From Phycisphaerae bacterium (GTDB lineage Bacteria; Planctomycetota; Phycisphaerae; Phycisphaerales; Phycisphaeraceae), in NCBI GenBank assembly GCA_030426385.1, contig JAUHYI010000021.1, positions 1 through 57,547 on the forward strand: a DNA stretch of 57,547 nt, written 5' to 3'. Position 1 is the stretch's first letter, and each line of letters begins with the position of its first letter. The notes beneath the pieces were generated by a model, which did no database searches, was not told the origin of the DNA, and saw only the letters and a program-made list of their open reading frames with translations. Positions 25,974-34,761 of the stretch are shown piece by piece. Both the position numbers and the translations under genes were made by a program.

Positions 25974-26756
25974 TCACGCTTGTGATTGTTCTGCCGCATG
26001 CACGATCGCCATAAAATCTGACGCCTTGAGCGATGCGCCACCGATCAATCCGCCATCGATATCCGTCTGGCTCAATAGGTCAACCGCATTGGATGGCTTC
26101 ATCGATCCGCCGTATTGAATGCGAACGGCATTGCCGATGTCTTCGCCCCAGTCGAAACCGAAATTCAAACATCGACGAATGCGATCATGGGCTTCCTGGG
26201 CATCTTCAGGGGTCGCCGTTTTGCCGGTGCCGATTGCCCAGACCGGTTCGTAAGCAATGGTGATGCGTGCCATCTGATCGGCATTGACACCAGCCAACCC
26301 ATATTCGAGTTGGGCCATGTTGATCTGATGGGTTTTACCCGCTTCGCGCTGTTCGATTTTTTCGCCGACGCAGAGGATGACTTCAAATCCTGCGTCCAGC
26401 GCTGCCAACACCTTGGCGTTGATCATCTCGTCGGTTTCGCCCAGCACGTGACGTCGTTCGGAGTGGCCCACGAGCACGACTTCGCAGCCGATGTCCTTGA
26501 GCATGGACAGGCTGACCTCGCCGGTGAATGCGCCGTTGGCCTGGCTATAAAAATTCTGGGCACCGACCTTGATCGGCGTGCTCTTGAGCACCGCGGCGAC
26601 CTGGGCCAGATAAGGAAATGCCGGGAACACCGCGACATCCACTTTCGAAGCATCCAGCGGTAGGGCGGTCAGGCCGTTGGCCAGTTCCGCGACTTCGCTG
26701 CCGTGCAGATTCATTTTCCAATTGCCGCCGACAAACGGCTTGCGTGACGTGGACAT
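25974..26756 (-). CDS. tpiA: Triosephosphate isomerase
   Basis: Glycolytic and gluconeogenic interconversion of DHAP and GAP. Catalytic residues are all present: Lys in FVGGNWKMNL, His in VLVGHSERRHVLGE, Glu in IAYEPVWAIGTGKTATPEDA, and the phosphate loop VRIQYGGSMKPSNA and GGLIGGASL. The 260 residues are standard. A 140-nt gap precedes secG; the order tpiA-secG is common in bacteria. The upstream region to hemC is 306 nt of repeats. Confidence 0.98.
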   Translation of the reverse strand: MSTSRKPFVGGNWKMNLHGSEVAELANGLTALPLDASKVDVAVFPAFPYLAQVAAVLKSTPIKVGAQNFYSQANGAFTGEVSLSMLKDIGCEVVLVGHSERRHVLGETDEMINAKVLAALDAGFEVILCVGEKIEQREAGKTHQINMAQLEYGLAGVNADQMARITIAYEPVWAIGTGKTATPEDAQEAHDRIRRCLNFGFDWGEDIGNAVRIQYGGSMKPSNAVDLLSQTDIDGGLIGGASLKASDFMAIVHAAEQSQA

Positions 26757-26835
26757 ATGCGTTGGATTCCATGCTAACGTGATCGGGATTGCGAATCGGC
26801 CAGTATAGTGAAAATCGGCCCGCTTCGCCTGACAT

Positions 26836-26907
26836 GGGATGAATCACGGGATGAATCACGGGGTGAACCACGGGGTGAGCCACGAGGTGAACCACGCGAT
26901 CGATCAC
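26836..26907. repeat. Six-copy 12-bp tandem repeat
   Basis: Six consecutive units of GGGRTGAAYCAC: units 1 and 2 are identical and units 3-6 diverge by one to four bases. It lies about 80 nt upstream of tpiA (minus-strand leader) and may affect its promoter region. Confidence 0.85.
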
Positions 26908-26957
26908 GGGGGCCGCAGGATGGATCACGCAATCCGGCAATAGGACCCTTTGAAAGT

Positions 26958-27010
26958 CATGCCATCCCCCCCCACATCCCCCCCCACATCCCCCCTCCCC
27001 ACACATCCTC
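26958..27010. repeat. C-tract block between hemC and tpiA
   Basis: Runs of C7-C8 joined by ACAT, then CCTCCCCACACATCCTCC. It lies beyond the hemC stop on the opposite strand, so here the C strand is not in gene orientation. Confidence 0.5.
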
Positions 27011-27062
27011 CTCACATCTCACCACCCCATCTCTCCACACCCGTCCCCACGCTCACCCCCAC

Positions 27063-28061
27063 TCAAGTCCCCGCATGTCCCAGCACCCGGTCGCTGCCCT
27101 GACTTCGCAGGTCGGCACCCACCCGCTCGGCCAACCCCGTCCAATCCTTCGCGGCCCCGGTTTGCTCCGATCGCAAGCAGGCTGAGCCGTCCTCGCTCCA
27201 AACCCCAGCCTGCAAACGCATTTCGCCCGTTGTCTCAATCACCCCCAGCGCCCCGATCGGCGAATGACAATTGCCTTGCAAAATTTCCACCACCCGCCGT
27301 TCCGCACCCACCGCCTGAGCCGTCGGCTCATCATGGATCGCTGCTAACAGCGCCCGTACCCGCTCGTCATCGGTTCGACATTGCACGCCCAACGCGCCCT
27401 GCGAGGCAGCGGGTAAAAATTCATCGGTCGCCAATCCGCCAGCCAACCACTGATCCAACCCCAGCCGACGCAACCCCGCCGCAGCCAACAGCGTGGCATC
27501 AAATTGCCGCTCGTCCACCACCCGGCCAATGCGCGTCTGCACATTGCCTCGCAGCAATCCGATTGATACGTCAGGCCGATGCATTTTTAATTGCGCCGCT
27601 CGTCGTGGACTGGCCGTGCCGATGGTTGCACCCCGTGGCAGTTCGCCAATCGTCGTAACACCCGCGTGACTGATTAGCACATCACGCACATCCTCGCGCG
27701 TCGGGATGGCCACGATCGACAGACCATCCACCGCCGCGACCGGCACGTCCTTCAAACTATGCACTGCCACATCAGCTTCACCCGTCATCAACAACTGTTC
27801 CACCGCTTTGGCAAACAGCCCCTTACCCGCGCTTCGGTCCGTCGCGTCGACGTCTGTGGCATGATCGCCAGCCCCCGCATTCGCCAAGGGGATATCCAAT
27901 CGCTTGTCACCTTCCGACTCCACCCAAAGGTAGGTCACCTGCAATGTTGGGTGCGCTGCTTGCAACATCGCTCCGACGGCTTGCGTCTGGATCTTTGCCA
28001 GTTGGCTCTGTCGGGATGCAATGACCACCCGATGATTCGCTTGAATATTCGCCGGTTCCAT
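27063..28061 (-). CDS. hemC: Porphobilinogen deaminase (hydroxymethylbilane synthase)
   Basis: Polymerises four porphobilinogens to hydroxymethylbilane for heme. Evidence: ASRQSQLAKIQTQAV near the start, AVHSLKDVPVAAVDGLSIVA, IGTASPRRAAQLKMHRPDV, LLRGNVQTRIGRV, LPAASQGALGVQCRTDD, and the cofactor-carrying Cys in LQGNCHSPIGALG. ATG at 28061 (MEPANIQ) gives about 332 residues; the frame extends upstream into the divergent hydrolase gene and is not used. There is a 27-nt gap to the divergent gene, so their promoters must overlap coding DNA or each other. Confidence 0.96.
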   Translation of the reverse strand: MEPANIQANHRVVIASRQSQLAKIQTQAVGAMLQAAHPTLQVTYLWVESEGDKRLDIPLANAGAGDHATDVDATDRSAGKGLFAKAVEQLLMTGEADVAVHSLKDVPVAAVDGLSIVAIPTREDVRDVLISHAGVTTIGELPRGATIGTASPRRAAQLKMHRPDVSIGLLRGNVQTRIGRVVDERQFDATLLAAAGLRRLGLDQWLAGGLATDEFLPAASQGALGVQCRTDDERVRALLAAIHDEPTAQAVGAERRVVEILQGNCHSPIGALGVIETTGEMRLQAGVWSEDGSACLRSEQTGAAKDWTGLAERVGADLRSQGSDRVLGHAGT

Positions 28062-28088
28062 CAGCGTACTATAGATTACAATGCTCGC

Positions 28089-29003
28089 ATGCCCCAAACT
28101 CCAAACGCCCAGTCTTCTATCGTTCGCATCGCGGCGCTGCAATACCTGATCCGTCCCATCGACACATTCGAACAATTCCGCGATCAGGTTTCAGCCCAGG
28201 TCGATATTGCCCGCGATTATCGCTGTCAGATGCTCGTGTTTCCTGAATATTTCACCATTCAGTTGATCACGCTCGAAGAGATCGACCGCGAACCGCGTAA
28301 ACAGGTGCGCACCCTGGCCAAACAGGCGCCACGCTTTATCGAAATGATGGCCCAACTGGCACGCGACAGCGGGCTCTACATCGTGGCTGGAACCGTGCCG
28401 ATTCTCGATGAGAACGATCCCGACATCGTGTACAACCGCTGTCATGTGTTCGGCCCCGATGGTAATCACGTGGCCCAGGACAAACTCCACATGACACGCT
28501 GGGAAAACGAAGACTGGGGCGTCGCAGGCGGCAACGGCGTCACCCTGATCGAAACGTCGTTTGGAAAAATTGCGGTGGCCATTTGTTACGACAGTGAGTT
28601 TCCCGAAATCGCTCGCGCTGCTGCGCGCGAAGGTTGTTACATACTCGTCGTGCCCAGTTGCACCGATGATCGTCAGGGATTTTTGCGCGTTCGCTATTGT
28701 TGCCACGCTCGTGCCATCGAAAATACCATGTACGTCATCCATGCGGGCACCGTCGGATCTTTGCCCATGGTGCCCGCTGTCAGTATGAACTATGGCCAGG
28801 CTTCGATACTCACGCCCAGCGATTTTCCCTTTGCACGTGATGGCATTCTTGCGGAGGGTAATACCAATCAGGAACAGCTCGTCATCGGCGAAATCAATCT
28901 CGACACCATCCGACAAGCTCGCGAAAATGGAACCGTCCTCCCACTGCGCGATAGCGTCACCACCGCACAAGTCACCCGCGATCTCAACACCGTCAAACTC
29001 TAA
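28089..29003 (+). CDS. Carbon-nitrogen hydrolase (nitrilase superfamily)
   Basis: Amidase-type enzyme with the Glu-Lys-Cys triad: Glu in LVFPEYFTIQL, Lys in AQDKLHMTRWE, Cys in VAICYDSEFPEIAR. Length is 304 residues. The motif wording and the neighbouring GNAT gene recall the two-domain GNAT/nitrilase proteins (YhcX-like), here as separate genes. ATG at 28089 (MPQTPNAQ) is chosen; the open frame back to 27759 overlaps hemC antisense and lacks homology. Cytosolic, with no signal peptide. The natural substrate is unknown. The stop is fused to a C-tract. Confidence 0.88.
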   Translation: MPQTPNAQSSIVRIAALQYLIRPIDTFEQFRDQVSAQVDIARDYRCQMLVFPEYFTIQLITLEEIDREPRKQVRTLAKQAPRFIEMMAQLARDSGLYIVAGTVPILDENDPDIVYNRCHVFGPDGNHVAQDKLHMTRWENEDWGVAGGNGVTLIETSFGKIAVAICYDSEFPEIARAAAREGCYILVVPSCTDDRQGFLRVRYCCHARAIENTMYVIHAGTVGSLPMVPAVSMNYGQASILTPSDFPFARDGILAEGNTNQEQLVIGEINLDTIRQARENGTVLPLRDSVTTAQVTRDLNTVKL

Positions 29004-29033
29004 CCCCCACCCCCCCCACATTACCCCTGTGCT
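29004..29033 (+). repeat. C-tract element fused to hydrolase stop
   Basis: TAA is followed by CCCCCACCCCCCCCACATTA and then CCCCTGTG, one of the best matches to the consensus. Confidence 0.7.
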
Positions 29034-29157
29034 ATTTAGGATTTGAGGTAATGCCGAATATCACACACGCATATAATAAAGGTGCATTGTCTCGTCTCGA
29101 AAAAATATCAGTATAAAAACTGGCGAAACACACCCGCGTTTTATCGCACACGAAACG

Positions 29158-29877
29158 ATGTCACCCATGCCACCGCATAAAAAAAAGACCCCGCCCGTCC
29201 TGATCCGTCCAACTCAACATGGCGACATCCCTGCGCTGATCGCATTGGGCAACCGCATCTATCCCGGCGACGATCCCTGGCTTGTCGAACATTACGCGTC
29301 ACACATCAAACATTTTCCCCAGGGCCAACTTGTGGCCATCGATCCACAAACCGATCGCGTCGTTGGCTGCGCTTCGACATTGATCATTAACTGGGACGAT
29401 TACGAATTCGATCACAACTGGAACGAGTTCACCGACAATGGCTATTTCACCAACCACGATCCCGAGCATGGCAAAACCATGTACGCCGCGGATGTGATGG
29501 TCGATCCTGACATGCAGGGCCGAGGCGTCGGCAAGGCCATCTACAAAGCCCGCTTCCAACTGTGCCGTGATTTGAATCTGCTGCGCATCCGGGCCGGGGC
29601 ACGTTTACGCGGCTATTCCCAATACGTCGATCAGATGGATGCCGTCGATTATGTCATCAAGGTCATCCACAAAGACATTGGCGATCCCACGCTGTCATTC
29701 CAATTAAAACGTGGCTTCCGCGTCATCGCTGTCTGTGAAAATTATTTACGCCACGACCCCGCATCGCTCGGCTGGGCCGCAGTCATCGAATGGATCAATC
29801 ATCACGTCGCCCTCCGTCGCGACTTTCGCAAACGCGATCCCAAATACAGCCCACGCAAAAAACTTAAACCCGAATAA
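29158..29877 (+). CDS. GNAT-family N-acetyltransferase
   Basis: Acetyl-CoA-dependent transferase. Motif A is VMVDPDMQGRGVGKAIYKAR (the Q/R-G-x-G-x-A type), preceded by substrate strands (DRVVGCASTLIINWDDYEFD). The C-terminal half (FQLKRGFRVIAVCENYLRHD) is like the N-terminal domain of YhcX-type fusions. Length is 239 residues from ATG at 29158, or 236 from 29167. It lies 154 nt after the nitrilase-family gene on the same strand, so a shared pathway step is plausible. The acceptor substrate is unknown. Confidence 0.85.
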   Translation: MSPMPPHKKKTPPVLIRPTQHGDIPALIALGNRIYPGDDPWLVEHYASHIKHFPQGQLVAIDPQTDRVVGCASTLIINWDDYEFDHNWNEFTDNGYFTNHDPEHGKTMYAADVMVDPDMQGRGVGKAIYKARFQLCRDLNLLRIRAGARLRGYSQYVDQMDAVDYVIKVIHKDIGDPTLSFQLKRGFRVIAVCENYLRHDPASLGWAAVIEWINHHVALRRDFRKRDPKYSPRKKLKPE

Positions 29878-29926
29878 CCCCCCCCCCCCACATTCCCCCC
29901 CATATTCCCCCCCCATATTCCCGCTC
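29878..29926 (+). repeat. C-tract element fused to GNAT stop, three units
   Basis: TAA, then about 12 C and ACATT, followed by two more units of CCCCCC-CATATT and CCCG. It is the longest copy attached to a stop codon. Confidence 0.7.
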
Positions 29927-29927
29927 A

Positions 29928-29953
29928 GTTAGCCGCCGCCTTCAGGCGGCGCG
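29928..29953. repeat. Half-copy of the GTTAGCCGCC palindrome
   Basis: A single arm, GTTAGCCGCCGCCTTCAGGC then GGCGCG, forming one hairpin without the partner arm. It touches the end of the preceding C-tract. Confidence 0.65.
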
Positions 29954-30058
29954 TCCCCCTACCTAAACCCAACGCCTTGCCAATCACACACACCATAAAC
30001 AAGACTGGTACTATTTAGGTTTTTCCATACTCTCAACACCCCATTCAGGAGTTTCCCC

Positions 30059-30271
30059 ATGGCACGACTCGTCCGCTTCGAAGGCACTGGCCCAATCGAA
30101 CTCAAACCCCAGGAAAAATCCGCATGGATCTGCAACTGTGGCCTGAGCCAGAATTTCCCCCATTGCGATGGCTCGCACAAAAAATGCAAAACCGACGGCG
30201 GCGAACAACCCGGCAAACTCTACGTCTACAACAACGACCGCACCGCTGTCGATCGCATCGACAACGAATAA
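30059..30271 (+). CDS. CDGSH iron-sulfur domain protein
   Basis: A 70-residue 2Fe-2S protein of the CDGSH (mitoNEET-like) family. Ligands are Cys25 and Cys27 in ICNCGLSQNFP, then Cys36 and His40 in HCDGSHKKC, giving the three-Cys, one-His pattern. There is no membrane anchor, so it is a soluble bacterial form, probably in electron transfer or cluster handling. The SD AGGAG precedes ATG at 30059 by about 9 nt. It is monocistronic, followed by a C-tract at its stop. Confidence 0.92.
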   Translation: MARLVRFEGTGPIELKPQEKSAWICNCGLSQNFPHCDGSHKKCKTDGGEQPGKLYVYNNDRTAVDRIDNE

Positions 30272-30301
30272 CCCCCCCGCCCCCCCCACACATTTCCCCC
30301 G
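30272..30301 (+). repeat. C-tract element fused to CDGSH gene stop
   Basis: TAA is followed by CCCCCCCGCCCCCCCCACAC and ATTTCCCCCGCG. Third consecutive gene on this strand with the same 3' attachment. Confidence 0.7.
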
Positions 30302-30382
30302 CGCGATTAAGCCGGTAGCAAAGTCCTGTTTGCACATTACCGCACCCCGTTTTGAGTAACTGATTTTTACGATTTTGGTGCT

Positions 30383-30412
30383 CAGGCAGGTGGACTTAAG
30401 TCCACCTGCCTG
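30383..30412. repeat. Perfect 30-bp palindrome
   Basis: CAGGCAGGTGGACTT at 30383-30397 meets its exact reverse complement at 30398-30412 with no spacer. A related imperfect palindrome occurs at 57267-57292. It is in the convergent gap between the CDGSH gene and dnaE. Confidence 0.9.
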
Positions 30413-30414
30413 TG

Positions 30415-30534
30415 GGCATACATCTGCGTTCATCCGCGTCCATCTGCGGCTAAATAATCTGTGCCATCAGTGAAATCTGTGGACTAAAAATATTCGCGTC
30501 TATTGGCGTTCATTCGCGGCTAAAAAATCCCCAC
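30415..30534 (-). repeat. Post-stop repeat block after dnaE
   Basis: Reading away from the dnaE stop on the minus strand there are three successive units: TTTTTTAGCCGCGAATGAAC at about 30532-30510, a CACAGATTTCACTGATGGCA unit at about 30480-30460, and TTTAGCCGCAGATGGACGCG at about 30456-30430. It is the richest instance of this family in the window. Confidence 0.8.
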
Positions 30535-33500
30535 TCAATATCGATCGATTGACGCGCACGATTCTTCGCCTTGCATCGCGCTGCTGAATTCGGCGCGGCC
30601 TGTGGTTTCGATCACAGCGTTTTTGTCGCGTTTCACATTCGGCGGGCCGATCAGTTCCACGCAGGTTTCGTCTTCATCCAGGATGGTCGCGATGCGTTGG
30701 GGCAATGAACCATTGACGCGAATGTGCAGGCCATCCAGACGCAGGTTCACGACTTGGCCTTGTTCATGAACTTCCATGTACACCTGTGCCGATGTGCCAT
30801 TGGCGGCGCGCGATTCCTGTTGCAATAGCACGTCCAATTGATTCAGCTCGCCGTTGTATGGTTGCTTTCGCAAACTGCCGGGGCATCCGGGTGGCCGCAA
30901 TTTAATACGCACCGCGCGCGTCAATCGTTCTGCCGCCATTTCGATGGGAATCACTTCGTCGACGATCAGGTTCGGCTCTTCGCGTCGCCGATCGATTTTA
31001 CCTTTCAAAATCACGATCGCGTCCGACTCCAATAACGGCTGCACCACCGCATACGTGCGTGGAAACACCACCGCATCCATCGGGCCCGCACCGGCAGCAC
31101 TGCTCGCGTCTTCAATGCTCAGCATGGCCATCGGTTCCTGTTTCGCACGCGTCACCGTTTTGCGTACGCGCGTCAACATGCCACCGAGCAATACCTCAAC
31201 GTCAGCCGGCAATTGTTTGATCTGTTCGATCGTCACCGTGCCAAACGTGTCGATGGTGTGTTGATGATCGTGCAACGGATGGCTGGACACGTAGAAGCCC
31301 AGCACGTCTTTTTCATGTTGCAACAAATCGCGTTTCGACCACGGAGCCACATTGGGTAGGGCGGTACTTTGTGCTTTAGTTTCCGGGGTTTCCGGGGCCG
31401 CCTCAGCAAATGATTCAAACATCGTGAACTGGCCGGCCATCCGATCGGCGGCCACGCTCGAACCCGCAGCCATCGCGCTTTCCAAGGCTTCGCACAGTGC
31501 CGCGCGATTTTCGATTTCATGAATCGAATCGTAAGCCCCGCACTTGATCAATGCGTCAATCGTCGATCGGTTCACCGCTGACGATGGCACACGTTCGCAA
31601 AAGTCGTAGAGGCTTTTGAACACGCCATCTTTTTGACGCGCGGTGATGATCGCGCGAATGGCTTTCTCGCCGACGCCTTTGACGGCTGACAAACCGAAAC
31701 GGATATGTCCATCATCAGCGGTGCGTTGGCCTTGCGGTGGATCGGCCTCGGTGTACACGACGGTGAACTCGACTTCCGACAGGTTCACTTCCGGCGGGCG
31801 CACTTCCACGCCGCGCCCGCCGCCGGGTTTTTGTACGCGTTTGCATTCGTCGATGTACTGCACGACTTTTTCCGTGCTCACCGATTCATAGGTCAGCACT
31901 GCGGCCATGTACTGGCAGGGAAAATAGGTTTTCAGATACGCCGTTTGATAGGCGACGATCGCGTAGCCGGTCGAGTGCGATTTATTGAAACCATAGCCGG
32001 CAAATTTCAGAATCAGGTCGAACAATTCGTCGGCTTGTTTTTTACCCAGGCCGTTTTTGTCGGCCCCTTCGATAAACTGTGCGCGATTCGCATCGATCAC
32101 GCTCATTTTTTTCTTGCTGATCGCTTTAATCAGGGTGTATGCCTGCCGCAGCGGGATCCCGCCCAGCTCGTGCACAATCTGCATCACCTGTTCCTGATAC
32201 ACCATGATGCCGTAGGTTTCATTGGTGAATTTTTCCACGATCGGGTGCGTGGTTGGGACCGCTTCTCGCCCATGTTTGCGATCGCAATAGTTGGGAATCA
32301 ATTCCATCGGGCCCGGGCGAAACAGCGCGTTGGCCGCAATCAAATCTTCCAAACGGTCGGGCTTCATCGACATCAACAGGTTACGCATGCCGCCGGATTC
32401 AAACTGAAACACACCAGCCGTGTCGCCACGAGCAAACAGATCGAACACGCGCGGGTCGTCGAATTTCAAACGATCGAGATCCAATGGATCATCAATCAAA
32501 ACGTCGGTATTTTCTTCGACATCTTTTCGGCGGACGGTCTTGGCAATTTGTTCGGGCGTCAGCGATTCGCGAATCAGTTTTTTCGCACGCTCGATAATCG
32601 ACAACGTGCGCAGGCCCAGGAAGTCCATTTTCAACAGCCCGACTTTTTCACACGTCGGGCCATCCCATTGCGTGACAGTCGGCAACTGTTCGTCTGAGCC
32701 CTGGCGATACAACGGCACGATATTATCCAACGGTTGAGTGGCGATCACGACACCGGCGGCATGAATGCCCGCGTGTCGTGACAGGCCTTCCAATCGTCGC
32801 GCGGTATCGATCATCGCCCGGTGCAATGGGTTGTCGTTGTATAAATCTTTCAGGTCAGGTTCGGATGCGAGTGCCTGATCCAGGGTGACGCCCAGTCCGT
32901 CGCCGATGAGTTTGCAAACCTTGTCGACATCGCTGAGCGATACGTTCAACACGCGACCCACATCGCGAATGGCCGCGCGGGCTTTCAATGTTCCGAAGGT
33001 GATGATCTGGGCGACGTAGCCATATTTGTCGCGCACGTATTCGAGAATTTCCTGACGGCCGTCCTGGCAGATATCGATATCGATATCGGGGTATTCCGAT
33101 CGGTCCGGGTCGGTGAATCGTTCGAACAGCAAACCATATTGCACGGGACAGGCATTGGATAGACCCAGGCAATAGCCCACCATGGTGCCCACGCCTGAAC
33201 CACGGGCGTTTGATGGAATGCCACGTCGGCGTGCTTCATTGACGAAGTCCCACACAATCAGGAAATACGCGCTGATCGATTTGTCCGCGAGAATGGTCAG
33301 TTCGCGATCGAGTCGGGCCCGGATGGCATCGGTGATGCCGTCTTCACCATATCGCCACACGGCACCGGCTTCGGATAGTTCACGCAATGCCTGATCGCAT
33401 TGCTCTTTCAACTTGGTCGGTGAGAGTTTGTCTTTGGTTGTGTCGAAAGGTTCGAGTTGGTACTGCGTGCAAAATGCTTTGAACCATTCGGTGCTGCCGA

Positions 33501-34536
33501 CGGGATGTTCTTTGACCTCACTGGATTTTTGCGGAACAATTTTTACCACGGGCGCGTGGTTGGCACTGAAGTCCAATTCCACATTGCAACGCTCGGCAAT
33601 TTTCGCAGTGTTTTCGACCGATTCGGGATAGTCGGTGAACAGGGCCGCCATCTGGTCCGGGCCTTTGACATACAACTCGCGTGGGTATTTGAGGCGATTG
33701 GGTTCTTCTTTGAGTTTGCCCATCGAAATGCAACACAACGTATCGTGAGCATCCCAATCGTCAGCCAACAGAAAGTGGGCATCATTGTCGCAGACCAATG
33801 GCAGATTCAATTCACCAGCGAGCCGAACCAGGTGGGGGTTGATGTCGTCCTGTTCTTTGGTTTCGTGGCGTTGGAGTTCGATGTAAAAACGCGGTTCGCC
33901 GTTTTCGTTGGGTTTAAAAATTTCGGCGTGCCATTTGGCTTCGGCCAAGGCGGTTTTGTAATGGGCGATGTCGTTGGTCTGTTGATACCGCGTCAGGTGG
34001 TAAGCCAGTGACGAACCCAAGTGTCCATTGATAGCAATCAACCCGTCAGCCCATTGGGTCAACGTGGTTTTATCCATGCGCGGTTTGAAGTAGAACCCAT
34101 TCAGATAAGCGTCCGAACTGAGTTTCAAAAGATTCTGCCAGCCGGTTTGATTTTCCGCCAATAGCACCAGGTGAAACCCACCATCGGACACGCCGGTGTA
34201 TTCGCGATTGGTTCGGTCGGAGGTTTTGCCGTTGACATCCGGCGCGACGTAGGCCTCGATGCCCATGATCGGCTTGATGCCTGCGTCTTTCGCTTTGTTG
34301 TAAAAGGAAACCGCGCCGTGGAGGTTGCCATGATCGGTCAGCGCTACCGCGGACATGCCCAGTTCCTTGACGCGATTGATCAGGCGATCGACACGATTGC
34401 CCCCGTCCAACAAGGAGAATTCGCTGTGCAGGTGCAGGTGAGCAAACGTGCCATTAGGCGCCTTGGCAGGACTGGGATTACTGGCGGGCGTCTGGTTGGT
34501 TTTATTCTTCGGGGCTGATGCGGTCGTGTTTGCCAT
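30535..34536 (-). CDS. dnaE: DNA polymerase III subunit alpha
   Basis: Replicative polymerase of the C family. The N-terminal PHP domain is present (FAHLHLHSEFSLLDGGNRVD, GMSAVALTDHGNLHGAVSFY, IKPIMGIEAYV). The polymerase core contains SNARGSGVGTMVGYCLGLSN and the catalytic acidic motif PDIDIDICQDGR, followed by AGIHAAGVVI, LFRPGPMELIPNY and GYGFNKSHSTGYAIVAYQTA. Tandem HhH and the OB fold (EVLLGGMLTRVRKTVTRA) follow. ATG at 34536 (MANTTASAPKN) gives about 1333 residues; the frame continues upstream through G-rich non-homologous DNA. It is complete, with no intein or split. Confidence 0.97.
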   Translation of the reverse strand: MANTTASAPKNKTNQTPASNPSPAKAPNGTFAHLHLHSEFSLLDGGNRVDRLINRVKELGMSAVALTDHGNLHGAVSFYNKAKDAGIKPIMGIEAYVAPDVNGKTSDRTNREYTGVSDGGFHLVLLAENQTGWQNLLKLSSDAYLNGFYFKPRMDKTTLTQWADGLIAINGHLGSSLAYHLTRYQQTNDIAHYKTALAEAKWHAEIFKPNENGEPRFYIELQRHETKEQDDINPHLVRLAGELNLPLVCDNDAHFLLADDWDAHDTLCCISMGKLKEEPNRLKYPRELYVKGPDQMAALFTDYPESVENTAKIAERCNVELDFSANHAPVVKIVPQKSSEVKEHPVGSTEWFKAFCTQYQLEPFDTTKDKLSPTKLKEQCDQALRELSEAGAVWRYGEDGITDAIRARLDRELTILADKSISAYFLIVWDFVNEARRRGIPSNARGSGVGTMVGYCLGLSNACPVQYGLLFERFTDPDRSEYPDIDIDICQDGRQEILEYVRDKYGYVAQIITFGTLKARAAIRDVGRVLNVSLSDVDKVCKLIGDGLGVTLDQALASEPDLKDLYNDNPLHRAMIDTARRLEGLSRHAGIHAAGVVIATQPLDNIVPLYRQGSDEQLPTVTQWDGPTCEKVGLLKMDFLGLRTLSIIERAKKLIRESLTPEQIAKTVRRKDVEENTDVLIDDPLDLDRLKFDDPRVFDLFARGDTAGVFQFESGGMRNLLMSMKPDRLEDLIAANALFRPGPMELIPNYCDRKHGREAVPTTHPIVEKFTNETYGIMVYQEQVMQIVHELGGIPLRQAYTLIKAISKKKMSVIDANRAQFIEGADKNGLGKKQADELFDLILKFAGYGFNKSHSTGYAIVAYQTAYLKTYFPCQYMAAVLTYESVSTEKVVQYIDECKRVQKPGGGRGVEVRPPEVNLSEVEFTVVYTEADPPQGQRTADDGHIRFGLSAVKGVGEKAIRAIITARQKDGVFKSLYDFCERVPSSAVNRSTIDALIKCGAYDSIHEIENRAALCEALESAMAAGSSVAADRMAGQFTMFESFAEAAPETPETKAQSTALPNVAPWSKRDLLQHEKDVLGFYVSSHPLHDHQHTIDTFGTVTIEQIKQLPADVEVLLGGMLTRVRKTVTRAKQEPMAMLSIEDASSAAGAGPMDAVVFPRTYAVVQPLLESDAIVILKGKIDRRREEPNLIVDEVIPIEMAAERLTRAVRIKLRPPGCPGSLRKQPYNGELNQLDVLLQQESRAANGTSAQVYMEVHEQGQVVNLRLDGLHIRVNGSLPQRIATILDEDETCVELIGPPNVKRDKNAVIETTGRAEFSSAMQGEESCASIDRY

Positions 34537-34761
34537 CCGTGGCGTGCTCCGTTTGGTGGGGCGTTGGTGGGGCTTGTGTGGGGGCGTGTGTGTGGCGTGT
34601 GTGGGGGGGGGAATTTTGCCCATTTTAGCATATGGGCATGCCGGTCTGAACCCTTGATGTTGTTGTCTGATAGCATTGACGTTATGGTCTGAATTCGCCC
34701 GGGACGTCGGGCCGATGACCACTATTTTTCACCCATAATTTTCCCTTCAGGAACCAGACAC

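Noticed and set aside
31705..32697. 330-codon plus-strand ORF inside dnaE
   Set aside because: Antisense to the polymerase core; Phe/His/Gln-rich and without domains.
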